Positions 22,400-33,459 of a stretch of DNA of 64,000 nt are shown here, in pieces. Positions within the stretch are counted from its first letter, which is position 1. Each line of letters begins with the position of its first letter. The stretch lies in the NCBI RefSeq assembly GCF_032854445.1, contig NC_088295.1, positions 37,375,385 through 37,439,384 of the forward strand, in the 5' to 3' direction. This stretch comes from Liolophura sinensis (taxonomy: Eukaryota > Mollusca > Polyplacophora > Chitonida > Chitonidae). The position numbers were made by a program, and so were the translations under genes. The notes beneath the pieces were generated by a model. That model was not told the origin of the DNA. It saw nothing but the letters and a program-made list of their open reading frames with translations, and made no database searches.

Positions 22400-23280
22400 T
22401 CCTTATGCTGAGTATTTATATTTACCTATGGACATATTGATAACTTATAGGTATAGAGAGTCTTGTGTCAGAATTGTACCTACAAGTGGATGGGCACATA
22501 ACTGGCTTTGTTCAAGCAATGAAAACACTGAGATCAAATAAATGTGATACAGTTGCGTTCCGTGGACATATTGTGAACAGTGACGTCTCATCTTTTGTTC
22601 CTGATGACACAGACATAACAAATATACAACAAATATATGGATCACAACTTCTATTTAATCAGTGAGGGACGTTTCGGTATTGGCACTAATACCGTTATCA
22701 AGTATAATGCCATTAAAAGAAGTAACACACAGACTGTTCGATTTTAAAAATGCATATACATTTGCATATGCATATACATATCATAGAGCTATGAATGTGT
22801 TTGCCGAATGGAGATTGAAACGAACTTTGTCACGTGAGATCATTTATATCCACCAGGTTTTGACAATCAAGTTTTTACATTTTATTCAGATTTATATATT
22901 TAAAGAAAATATTTATCTTTTTCGGACAGTTTATTTTAGTGCTTACTTTTCCACTATCATAAAAAACAACAAGAATTAAATTTCAGTTCTAGAACTGGTC
23001 CATGCTTTCTGCATGTAATCTGTTGTCACTTAGAAGTAAAATTTTGCATGGAACTCTTGTCGGTCTGGAATCTGGTCTGGTATATTGTTGAATCCGGTTA
23101 TCGCTGACTTGGTGGCGTTCTAAAGTGTGGAATGTTAGCTTCCTGGTAAGATGCACATGTTTCTACCAAGTCCTGTCTGGTCTCCACCACCAGGAAACTG
23201 ACCAGAGTCTTCAGTGTACAATGGAACCAACCACCATTTTTCAGGTAATTTACAAGAACATATTAGGGATATTCCAACTT
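22400..23280. other. Intergenic stretch without a recognisable gene
   Basis: The frame 22662-22979 is rich in F, I and Y and looks like translated AT-rich DNA. No other feature seen. Confidence 0.35.
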
Positions 23281-23289
23281 TGGTAAGCA

Positions 23290-26200
23290 AGCGGATGGAT
23301 GAAATTGTATACAGTTGTGTACGTGTAATTTAAAGCAAACTTCAAGAAGACTGAATCATCTTGCTTTAGTTCGAAGGCTTCGAATCAATGAACTTAAGTG
23401 AACTATTTTTTTCCACCTGTTACAGACATATAGAGTTGCAGTCCTGACGTATGGTGTGAGTAGCCTGTGTCAATAAGCATGACTATGCATGGATATTTTC
23501 CGCATTAACGTAATCCCTGCGGAAAACACGATATTTGGTGACGAAAAAATCTCTTAAATCGATGTTATGTAAGCTCTGCTTTGCATCTGAGAAATAAAGT
23601 TGGCTCTATACCAGTGCTAGAGCCACATGTTTTTAGATGATCGCATAACGTTATACGTCACATTAATTACTACGTCTAAATTAATTTGTGCGAGCACCTT
23701 ATGAAGAGTCTTCAAGGCGATGTCTTATCTTTTACACATTCTGCAACATGCAATACATTTATGCCATGATACAAGGCTTATAAAACGTGTAATCGCATCA
23801 TTGTAATGACGGTGTGACGCCGGGGGAGCTGGCGTCAATGACGTAACTCTCCGGTATTCGATTTGTGATTTATTAATCGAGGTTTTATTCACCTAGGAGA
23901 ATTAAAGGTCGCATGGATTTTGTTCACGACAGATTGCATGTCAGTGTTAATGCTTGATAAAGTCAGACAACGCCTTTAATATTGACTATACTATCATATA
24001 AGCGAAGTCCTCTGCGCTTTAAGTCCTTAGGGTGTACCACTTGTGCGAAAACGCAAGTTATGATGGAAATTGCGCTGTAGATTGAATTATCAATGTACGT
24101 GGACAACGTACATTTATCCTATAGGCGAGTTTTCTTCTCTACAGCTTGTTCATATATACGATGTGTTTATAGTTAGCCAATGTATGAAGTCAAACTGGCG
24201 TCAGAGTGTTTGGGAATTCAAACAAAATTGAACTTTCGTGTTTCAAAAAAAACATTTTAAAAAGAACAGTGAACTTATGAGAAAGAGATTATAGTGTACC
24301 CTTCTGTGAAGAGCTCAAGCAAGTAATGGTGTACTTGATGTGCTCTTTAAATGGATCGAAAAAAATGGATGGTTTACATGAGGAGAAGATCTTTCGCTCC
24401 AACGAAGTTACACTGAGGTAGAAGTGGTACAGTTTTCAGGTATGATTTGTTTGAACAATAGGATGGTTTTCAACAGTTTAATCCTGAAGTAGGTGTAGTT
24501 TAGAACTCAATCAGCATCATTTGGTTGTCGCTGATTCATTCGTAGATGATACCGGTTAGGAAAAATCATAAATGAATATGGGAAAATGTGATAAATAATT
24601 AGATATCGTCTGCAGTATCAGTACTATCTTGTCGTGTGAGTTGAGGATACGAAGCGAACACCTGTGCCATGGATATGAATGCAAAAATTCGGATTAAAGT
24701 GGTCTGGAGACGGGATCTTACTTATAAGCAGTCCGGCTGATTGGCGTTTAGTGAAGAGAAGGCCAATTGCAGACCTATCAAGCCGGCGTTCGTCCTTAAT
24801 TTCCCTCTTTGTGAAGGTTATCGTTTAATTGCACCCCATTTTGTCTGACATGACGGATAGAGGTGAGCTGTAGACTACTTACTGCCGTGATCTAAACGGA
24901 GATGATTCGCTGTCTAATGACAATCCCAAGAAAAAGGCATGCTTGGTTTTGTTGGCTTTAATTTGGTAAAACGATCAGCTTTGTGTGGAGGCAATCCGTT
25001 AATGAATGCAATCGGTGGTAAATGAACCCTCGGGTCAACCACGGAAGAGTCACCGCTCCTATACTCTTGAGAAGTTCGCCGACAATTTACCGCTGTATTT
25101 ATCTCGCATGTCAAGTCTCAAGATGCTGTTTACGGGACGTCGAAGTTCCCGTCCTCGGGAACGCAACTCACCTCTTTTCCTCACCCGACCAAGGCGTAGT
25201 CGTATGAATCTCGCAAAAGATGTCAAAATGCACGGCTTCTTGTTGAACAGTGTATTATAGGATCTGTCTACAAAACACAGCTGTGGGCTAAGGCACTGAG
25301 ACGGTAACTACATCCGGTCTTCTGGGCACCTTGTGTCGCAAAAACCCCAATGGTCGAATGATGACTGAAATAAAAGGTTAGTTCGTCTACTGAACACAAC
25401 CTCTCCAAAAATCTGTGTGCAACTTTTACTGAAGTACAGCAAAATGAAAAATCCATTTCAATTAAGTCTCCAAATGGTTGATTCCAAATCCCATTGTGAC
25501 TAGATATAATTTTCGCCGCTCTCGATTACCAGTCGTGAAGACCGTCATTTCTGTGGACAGACTTCAAAAATCTGTACTCACTTGACTCCGGCTTGGGGAA
25601 CACGAGAATCGTCTGTCTAGGGTTCTTGCTTCTGAAATTTTAACTAGGACACAGGGCAAGTAAGTAACGAGAACATCGTGCTTCGACTACACCTTTGCAA
25701 ATTATTTTACATGCCGCAACGAACGTGTCTGCCTTCTGTAGAGACTGCTTCGGTGGCCTAATGGTTAGAGCGCCCGCCTTAAAGTCGAAAGAGGCCGGGA
25801 TTAAACAAGGTTCCGGTCATATCAATTACTTTAAAAATGGTACTTGCAGGTGCCTCCCTTGGCGCTCAGCATTAAGAGGTTAAACCAAGGGAACATGGCT
25901 GGATGGCCCGGTGCCAGTATAATGTAACTCGGTGGGGTGACTACTTTTTTAACACTTAAAGCCAAAGGTAGAAACAAAGAAACTTTTACGACCTGTCCTT
26001 TATATATTGGTGATTTTTTGTTTTGACACACGGATTTTACACTCTTGTAACATTTGATTTCAATGAATTTAAAGTCAATCAAATCAAGTCTTTTGAGAGA
26101 CTCTGTACTTGATGATAAATCTTCGTATAAAATAGATGCTGCTATCAAATTCTTGGATGATTGTGATCGATGACATGTCTGTATGATAAAGAATCTAAAA

Positions 26201-27775
26201 TGATTGCCAATTGGATGACTGCGGAAGTTTGGACACGCCTGTCTTATTCTGCTGACTCTATTGTATGACGTTAGCTCATGTTGCAGAATTTTTTTCATTT
26301 AGCAAAACAGGGTTAAGCATCCTGAAACGCAGACCTGTATGGATATTGTTTATTTGATCTGATCGGCATCGGGGTCGGATGAAAATTGGAAATCTCCTTT
26401 GTATATGACATACACGTAGTTATCATATGTAGAGAAACTATTACAACAGCTCGTTTATAAAACAAATCTATAAATAACAGCTGTAAAGATATCCATTGGT
26501 TGTTGTTACCTAATTTCACTCACACACTGGTGCTAGTGGACAATATAGACGGGAATTCTAATTATTTACTTATTTATTTAATTTTTGAACTTTATTCCAC
26601 AAACGTTCTCTTATACTACACCTGGGGTTGGTATAGGTGAAGACACCGGGGCAGTTAAATCTAAACATGGAAAAAGCATTGGACATAAAATCTTGACAGG
26701 CAAATTTGTGAAGCGACTGGTTCTTCACCAGTTATTTTTGAGAAAACAAAACTTATTGTATTATTGAAGCCACAACTTTGGATTATGCTCTCCCTAATTA
26801 CCATACTGTTCTCACTAATTACCATACTTTAGAAATGAAACGGTAATTCACGACCCTGGTATTTGCCAAATATGTCTTAGAGAAGGAATAGTAAACCGGG
26901 TGTAAAATGACATTCCTTTTACATGTCGAAGTGATCGAGACAATGATGCCCACCGCAATCTCAACGTGCGGATATGGGCAGTTGTTGGACAACGGTTATT
27001 TCCCCTGGTGTTTACATTCATTTGTGGTACTTACTCACATTTTCTCAAAACTTCCTTACATGATAGGCTTCTTATGGCGAGAGTGTGAATCCTGTAAAAT
27101 CTCTCCACAGGCGGTGATCAACTGGCCTTAACTAATTTCCGTTTAGTAAGATCTTTTTGTCGCTTCCCCACGCGTTTTAACCTACCTCCTGTTAGCGAAT
27201 TGTTGTATATTTATGTAAACCATGCCAGTTTGTTTCAGGGGTACAATTTCGTCAGTCATACTAGACCAAGAACATTTGCAGCCTACTGTAACGCACTGGC
27301 CCTAAAGGAAGCCAAACACAGTGCACAGTGATCTCTTACTGGAGGCGAACATTTGACTGCTGGTGGAAGACAAGCAGCTTATACTAAACACCTGGGCTTT
27401 CCAAGTAAACAATTCTACCCTGAACAAAGGCCACGGACTTTTTTCAAAGTGTCTTTTGTTATAGAGGTCAGATGGTGCTTCCTCGGGCTGATTTGGCCGG
27501 TAGCTCGGTTACCTCGTGCAATCGCCTTTCAGAAGCCAGGTACGCGAAGACACATGTGGTCTGTGCAATCAATCATCACGCAGAAGGAAATTGGTAAAAC
27601 TACTGTCTGGGATAGGAAGAGTAAACATCTGTTAACTTTGCATTGTTATTGTCATTTACGTTGGATTGTTGAATATTCTGGACTTCCGGGTAAAAGTTGT
27701 CAGGCTTAATTGCCGATATATCTGAGCAGTCATATAATATTTGAAGAGGTAGAAGGTAAAGGAAAGAAGGAAAAG
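23290..27775 (+). repeat. Large direct duplication, copy B
   Basis: Second copy of the block at 15300-20460, about 8 kb downstream. It lacks roughly 970 bp present in copy A between two CTAATTAC-type words (18535 and 19505 in A; joined at about 26795-26820 in B). It carries a SINE-3 at 25745-25955 that copy A lacks. The longest frame here (25831-26298, minus) is broken by that SINE's sequence and has no homologue in copy A. Confidence 0.8.
25745..25955 (+). mobile_element. SINE-3 copy (tRNA-derived)
   Basis: Begins CTTCGGTGGCCTAATGGTTAG, a clear tRNA-like A box (TGGCCTAATGG), with a decayed B-box region near GGATTAAACAAGG. The body follows: GGCGCTCAGCATTAAGAGG, TGGCCCGGTGCCAGTATAAT and GTAACTCGGTGGGG. 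Duplication copy A has uninterrupted related sequence at the matching point (about 17375), so the insertion postdates the duplication or was lost from A. Confidence 0.85.
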
Positions 27776-27779
27776 AAAG

Positions 27780-28360
27780 CTAGAATCAGAATGTCCGAAA
27801 TACCCCCATTCCGTCTCCCAACATTTCCAAAAATAAAAGACAGAAAACTAAGAAAATCTTAGAAGAAATGACAGGACATCATGTTGTTTCGTTTTGGCAA
27901 CCTATAGATTGTTTCACGGGCTATTCGCAGTGTGCACTGATTGCACTACTAGTACTTCCAATTTGAATGGAGAATGGAGAAATGTAGCAATCAGAAGAGA
28001 ACAGAGTGTACTTGAAAATCCATTATTGCACAAAGTTCCTGAACGGGAGTAATTATAAAAAGGAATTACCAGACTCTTATTAAACTCTTAAGCGCGCACA
28101 AGTTAAAATGATAGGGAAGATGTATGCTATGTGTCACGGAAATAGGTTCAGTTCTTTAGTGAAAGTGTATGGACAAAATCCGGATGCATGTAAAAGCACT
28201 ACTACACAAAGTCCTAAATGTATGTTAAGTTTCATATCAGCCAGGTAGCTAGGCAGCCAGGGAGGAGATGCATGGACAAAAGTCGTTATTTGACTGTAAG
28301 CAACCCTAATGCCTTATTAAGTATTGCATAAATCAACACGAATACGTCACTCAAATTTCA
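27780..28360. other. Intergenic stretch without a recognisable gene
   Basis: AT-rich sequence with no coding-like frame or clear repeat. Confidence 0.35.
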
Positions 28361-28365
28361 GCGGC

Positions 28366-28620
28366 CGAGGAGGTTAACGCCCTAGCGCGTCATAATGAGC
28401 CGCTCTCCAATACGGTCCCTGTGAGTTCAAGACCTGCTCTGATCGGCTTTCACTCCGATCGTATACAGAAAGTTCTGTCATCAACTTGCGGGTGGTCGTA
28501 GGTTTTCTGCGGGCTCTGTCTGGTTTCCTTCCTCCAAAATGTTGGCTAACGTCGTATAAGTGAAATATTCTTGAATATGGTGTAAAGCAACAATTAAGTA
28601 AAAATAAATAAATAAATTTA
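28366..28620 (+). mobile_element. SINE-1, nearly full length
   Basis: tRNA-like head from GCGGCCGAGGAGGTTAACGC, B box GAGTTCAAGACC, body GGGCTCTGTCTGGTTTCC, TCGTATAAGTGAAATATTC, and a tail of AATAAATAAATAAA. The body is more diverged than in the copy at 18879. Confidence 0.88.
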
Positions 28621-28984
28621 TTGAAATAAAAAATATACCAAATTTAAGATTCATACAACCAACTAGTACTGAAATATGGTGTAGTCATGATTAATTGGAC
28701 GGACAATGACGAAAGTAAAAGCGATTACCTTATACACCTTATCAAAAACCCTGTCCCAGCGCCACACACAACATCCCCCAATCCCCATCCAACAACCCTT
28801 TTCACTTCTCAGCTAAACAGAAGTATTGACCTTGCTGGAACTATTATGTGATAGATCCAGGGCCTGGCGATTAGAGCGTGTTGATTTCAGCTGGCATCAT
28901 CTCCGGCTAGGCGTCTCAAGAAGCGAACTTGCACACGGTGTATGCCTCAGCCTGTCACTAAACTGTCATTAATTACAGCTCCCA

Positions 28985-29298
28985 CCTCGCTACTTCGCTG
29001 CCTCGTAACCTCGCTGCTTCGCTTTCTCACTGCCTTGCTACCTCACTACCTCGCTGCCGCGCGAGATAGCGAGGCAGCGAGATAACGAGATAATGTTGTC
29101 GCTGTGTTGCCTCGCTATTTCGCTACCTCGCCCATTGCAAAGGTCGAGGTATCGATGCGAGGCAGCTAGGTAGCGAGATTATGTTGTCACTGTCTCGCAT
29201 GGCTAACTCGCTGCCTCGTTGCTTTACCTCGTTACCTCGCTATCTCGTTACCTCGCTGCCTTGTCTTGTATTAGAAACCTCGAGGTAGCGAAGTAGCT
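28985..29298. repeat. TACCTCGC 8-mer array in both orientations
   Basis: About 310 bp made almost wholly of variants of TACCTCGC / TGCCTCGC and their reverse complement GCGAGGTA / GCGAGGCA. Blocks run forward (28985-29057), reversed (29058-29095), forward (29105-29133), reversed (29140-29185), forward (29203-29265) and reversed (29277-29298). The forward/reverse boundary near 29055 is GCCGCGCGAGATAGCGAGGC. Such a sequence can fold into long hairpins. Confidence 0.9.
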
Positions 29299-29299
29299 T

Positions 29300-30110
29300 G
29301 ATTTCCACGATCAGCTTCATACTGAAGCACGTTCCACCTTTCCTAAGCTAAAAAAAAGATCTATACTTACGCGTACATATATAAGAATAATTTTATATGA
29401 ACAAATTGTAATTTAGAATTGATAAAATGCTTTACTCAAAAAGAGAATGATTTTATCATTTACCGGCTACCACCATCTTTAAAAGATCATGAAGATCAGT
29501 CATCAAACACCGGTTCCTTGGCTCAACGCTGTGTCTGAGGGATTGCGAATTGCGTCGATTTTGGATTCATGGCGGTTTAAGTGTGTTCATTCACTGGGAT
29601 TGCTTCGAATTATTCGTGTATGTATTATATCATAAATACATACCACAATTTTACTGGATTTCAAAAATGCATAAATCCCCATACAAAGCTCACTTTTTTG
29701 CGGGGTCAAAAAGCTGTGCCACGAAACTTGTATCAGATCTCTTAACGTAAGCACCACGAGAAGTTGAGTCATTTTAGAACAATTACTGTTGTGCAGCTGC
29801 AACCAATTCAGGCGTCGACTGTACACTTGAAAACTCTAAACGTCTTGCTGAAGAAATATACGCTGTAATACACATACCCGTGTAAGGACATATCTACTTG
29901 AGATTTCTCCACTCTCTATATTAAGATTCCTCGCAGGGATTTAATAGATAGAATTTGATTACTAAATGTTTCAGTGTTTAACAAAACCGGTCACCACTAT
30001 ATAGGCAACCAAACCTTCTTCAGTTTCACTACATACAAGGCTTACCATTCAAGGGATGTTTCCATGTTCATTGAGTTGCTTTCATTTCTCATTAATAACA
30101 TTTACATGTA
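29300..30110. other. Intergenic stretch without a recognisable gene
   Basis: AT-rich. Short frames on both strands overlap and carry no motif. Confidence 0.35.
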
Positions 30111-30379
30111 TGTGAAATTTTGAGAAACCATATATCAATAGTGTATAAGTATTGCGATGGGTACAAATTGCCCCCCGCCCCCTTGGGTCGACCTGTACTT
30201 GTTCTCGTTCATACGACTATATGCATAAACCATGAAGGAGTAATCCTCGCCTGGTTCGCTCTTTCTTATTCTCTAAATGGTATACTGATGGTTTTTAGAT
30301 CATCCATACATAGCAAAGGCTGTCAAAATATTTACCCACTTTTGCTTGATTTAAAGGAAACCATAGACCTTCAAGATGG

Positions 30380-31130
30380 TACATCTTATCTGCATCTATA
30401 TTTGTACAAACACCAAAACGTTTTACACTTCGTTTCCTCTCTCGCAGACTTTACGACAATAGGAATAGTTTCAATTTTGACACAGTAAATTATCCTTACT
30501 TGGACAGCAATGTACATAAGGGTCCTGCATATGGCTTTTACATGTCTTGCCTTGTAGCATTTGACAGAACCTGCAAGTTGTGTGATGATTTCAATCAACG
30601 TCACAAGTTTTTACTGCAAAAATAGTCCCTCAAGGTTATTCCATCAAACGCCTTCACTCCAAGTTTCGTAAGTTTTACGATGATCTCTTGTAAGTAAATT
30701 TGGACAGAGCCTAAAGAATCTCTGGCGCCCTGGTTCATGATTGTGTATAATTCTGCTGAACCCGGAGTTAGGGCTGTATATTCATCGTGTTGAATTAGAT
30801 CTTCACGTTGGATATATGAACAGTTGCAATCAAACTGCAACTGAGATACATATTTTGTTATCCACAACTGGTATTCTAACATGGTACACGGTTTGAATAC
30901 TAATCTCACTCATTCGCCTAGAACATACCTTGGGTCTTTCCAACATCAATGAACACTGTTTACTGTTTCTCTTTGCAGGATTCTGTCCTATTTTTGCACT
31001 TTATATACTTTCTCAGTTCTTTAGTGGTTTGTGATATACGTCGTTTTGGGAATTCGTCTTGCGATTATTGACCTTGGACGTAGTATTGTTTCACGGCTGG
31101 TATACGAATGTCAGTTTCGACGCATAGATT
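30380..31130 (-). repeat. Fold-back repeat family, long copy
   Basis: Contains the inner words shared with 12800-13760 (GCAGACTTTACGACAA, GATGATTTCAATCAACGT, CTCTTGTAAGTAAAT, GAACAGTTGCAATCAAAC) and the outer end GTCGTTTTGGGAATTCGTCTT to GTATACGAATGTC. Minus-strand frames here (30386-30604 and 30601-30909) are open, but only short pieces such as VVKSAR(E/Q)E are shared with the 12.8-kb copy, so coding is doubtful. Confidence 0.65.
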
Positions 31131-31640
31131 ACACATTAATCTGTGATATGAAAAACCTTGTTCGGTACCAAAACAGTTTTCCCTCTGAGGTGACAGGGCA
31201 CAAGGCATTTTGTACTAAGATCGTGCTTTACAGTGATATTTTCGTTCATATCTCTTATCGTAATTTTGAAATAAACTATCCTCCGGACACATGTGTTTTT
31301 GCCACATTTAGGGGGTAAATATTCTTACTGACTTAATACAGAAGGTATAGATCTGACTCTGGAGGTGCTTACTTCTGTTATATTTTCTACGGCATCAGTG
31401 ATAACACTTTCTTATCCCGATCCCCCCCACAGCGGTACAACAAGCTGGGCGCCTGGTATGAGGACAAGAAACATCTGGTGCGGATTAAAGCCGATATCAA
31501 GGCCAGGGCGTAGGCACTAACGGTTTACAAGTCGGCAGACAGTGCTGATGATTTCAAAACAAAGATTGTACATTGTCTTATTTCTTAAAAGCCGGATCGA
31601 ATTCTCTTGCAATCAATGTGAAGTTTATTGTATGTAGTGA
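31130..31640 (+). repeat. Duplicated segment with a highly conserved core (copy 2)
   Basis: Partner of 21870-22390. Here the core is preceded by a pyrimidine-rich tract and CACAG, then an open frame RYNKLGAWYEDKKHLVRIK running to a TAG near 31513. This could be a decayed terminal exon carried with the duplication; its protein family is not recognised. Confidence 0.65.
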
Positions 31641-31879
31641 AGGATAGTATTTTAAGGCCTTATTTATATGCTGGTGTTTTCTATTTCTCAGTTGGTATAT
31701 TGATAAGTCATAGGTGTAGACAGGGTTGTTTCAGGATTGCATGTAAAAGTAAATGGAGAGCATATATAACTCACTTTGTTCAAGAAAAAAACAAACAAAC
31801 AGTTTTTCAGCCGAAAAAAATAGATATCAAACATTGTGTTCTTAGATGGCCTTCACTGACCACATTGTGAACTGTTACA

Positions 31880-32680
31880 TCTTATCTCTTCCCGCTTAAC
31901 TGATCTGAAATATACTTCAATTAGTGTTTTCTTTGCCTTTAATATACCTGTAACGAATCAACATGAAATGTAACGTGTAACTTTTACTTCTGCTGAAACT
32001 TCACTGGTCCTCGACAAATTTCACCGCAGCTTTGAATCTAGCTTCCAGGTTATGTATTTGTCCGCAGCTGAGAATCAGGGGTGAGTCAGAAACTGACAAC
32101 CTCCTGACAGGGTGCATTTATATATATATATATCTTACTTTCGTGTATAATTAAATTACGTTAGGTCTATTTTCTTTGGGGCGTAGGATATCCGACCGAC
32201 TAATCAAACATCAGGTAACATTCGATGTGCTGTGACTGTCAAAATGTCTTTATACCGTCTACGTTCTTTTGTAATGCGAAAAGCACAGATCAAATTAATA
32301 TAATAATAGCTTAAGACTTCTTGGCCACAGACGATACCGAAGGCAAATACTCACTTCACAAGGACATAAACAGTGAATTTATATTTTACATCAGCTTTTG
32401 GTTTTGCTGAAATACCGAAATCAGCAGTTTTGGGGCTAATCTGCCTTTCCGCACAGAATAAGGGAATACCCCTTAAACCGGCAGGCTTAATGTCAGTTTA
32501 ATGAGACTCGATGAAGCATCGCGCCTTTTATCCTCGGCTTGATGTTTCAGTGTTGCAACACGATAAATAAATATATAAACTTTGGGATCGGCCTGTTACA
32601 TAGTTATAAAGGTCGAAAAAATGGGCAAGTGAGGTTGGTATTTGAATATCGGGAAGGAATATACAGGTTTTACAGGAATA
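31880..32680. other. Intergenic stretch without a recognisable gene
   Basis: Contains a short (TA)n run near 32118-32133 and nothing else recognisable. Confidence 0.35.
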
Positions 32681-32684
32681 TACA

Positions 32685-32809
32685 GGTAAAATATTGCCTG
32701 TTGATCAAAGTAAATTTCGAGGTAAAATAGTGCATTTTGATCAAAGTAAATTTCGAGGTAAAATAGTGCATTTTGATCAAAGTAAATTTCTCTGGGTAAA
32801 ACAGTGCCC
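32685..32809 (+). repeat. 36-bp tandem repeat
   Basis: Units start at 32685, 32721 and 32757, with a partial fourth; the core is TTTTGATCAAAGTAAATTTCG. Because 36 is a multiple of three, an open frame passes through it, but it is repeat-derived. Confidence 0.9.
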
Positions 32810-33168
32810 GTGCACGAAATGGCTTGAATGGTACAGGCGATTGTGTGTATGTAATAATGCTGTTATATCTTCTCAGATCACGTTAAAATAAAAAACACTA
32901 GATTGTGAAAATTAATAAAATGACAATAAAAATTTAGAGTGTTTTTGTAAACAGAGCCCTAGAGATTTCTTTGAAAACAATCTGAATTTTATATGCAGAT
33001 TTTTCCAAATTACCATAATCACATCGGTTTCTGTTATAACACCGCAAAGTTCCCATATGTTTGATCGCACATATTTGATTTTATGTTCTCGTTAGATTGA
33101 CATTTGCACCAGTATTAAAATTTTGTACACTCCATGACGGCAGTTCAAAATTTGGGCCTAGAAAACCG

Positions 33169-33315
33169 ACCAGCGACCCGATGGAATCAACCAGCCACCG
33201 GATGGAATCAACCAGCGACCCGATGGAATCAACCAGCGGCCCGATGGAATCAACCAGCGATCCGATGGAATCGACCAGCGGCCCAATGGAATCAACCAGC
33301 GACCCGATGGAATCA
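33169..33315 (+). repeat. 21-bp minisatellite, seven units
   Basis: Seven exactly spaced units of about ACCAGCGACCCGATGGAATCA from 33169. The unit length is a multiple of three and unit sequences vary little, so open frames exist on both strands (for example MESTSDP repeats on plus). I read them as artefacts. Confidence 0.95.
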
Positions 33316-33459
33316 ACCACTCGTTGCCAGGTACCTGACTAAAGAAATGGATATCCCAGTGTGCGAATGAAAGAGGAATAGAGCGATGTGTACAATGGGT
33401 CGCGATAAGTTTTAAAGGCACCAATAGCTTGCAGGTACTTTGCATAACAAGACCGTGTG

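Noticed and set aside
25831-26298. 155-aa minus-strand frame, the second longest in the window
   Set aside because: It crosses the end of a SINE-3, shows no domain, and is not conserved in the duplicate block at 17-18 kb.
27353-27709. 118-aa plus frame in duplication copy B
   Set aside because: The matching sequence in copy A (about 20085-20400) has a one-base deletion early and no conserved frame.
33081-33445. Open frames of repeated MESTSDP, VDSIG and similar on both strands
   Set aside because: All come from the 21-bp minisatellite; open frames on both strands follow from the unit length.
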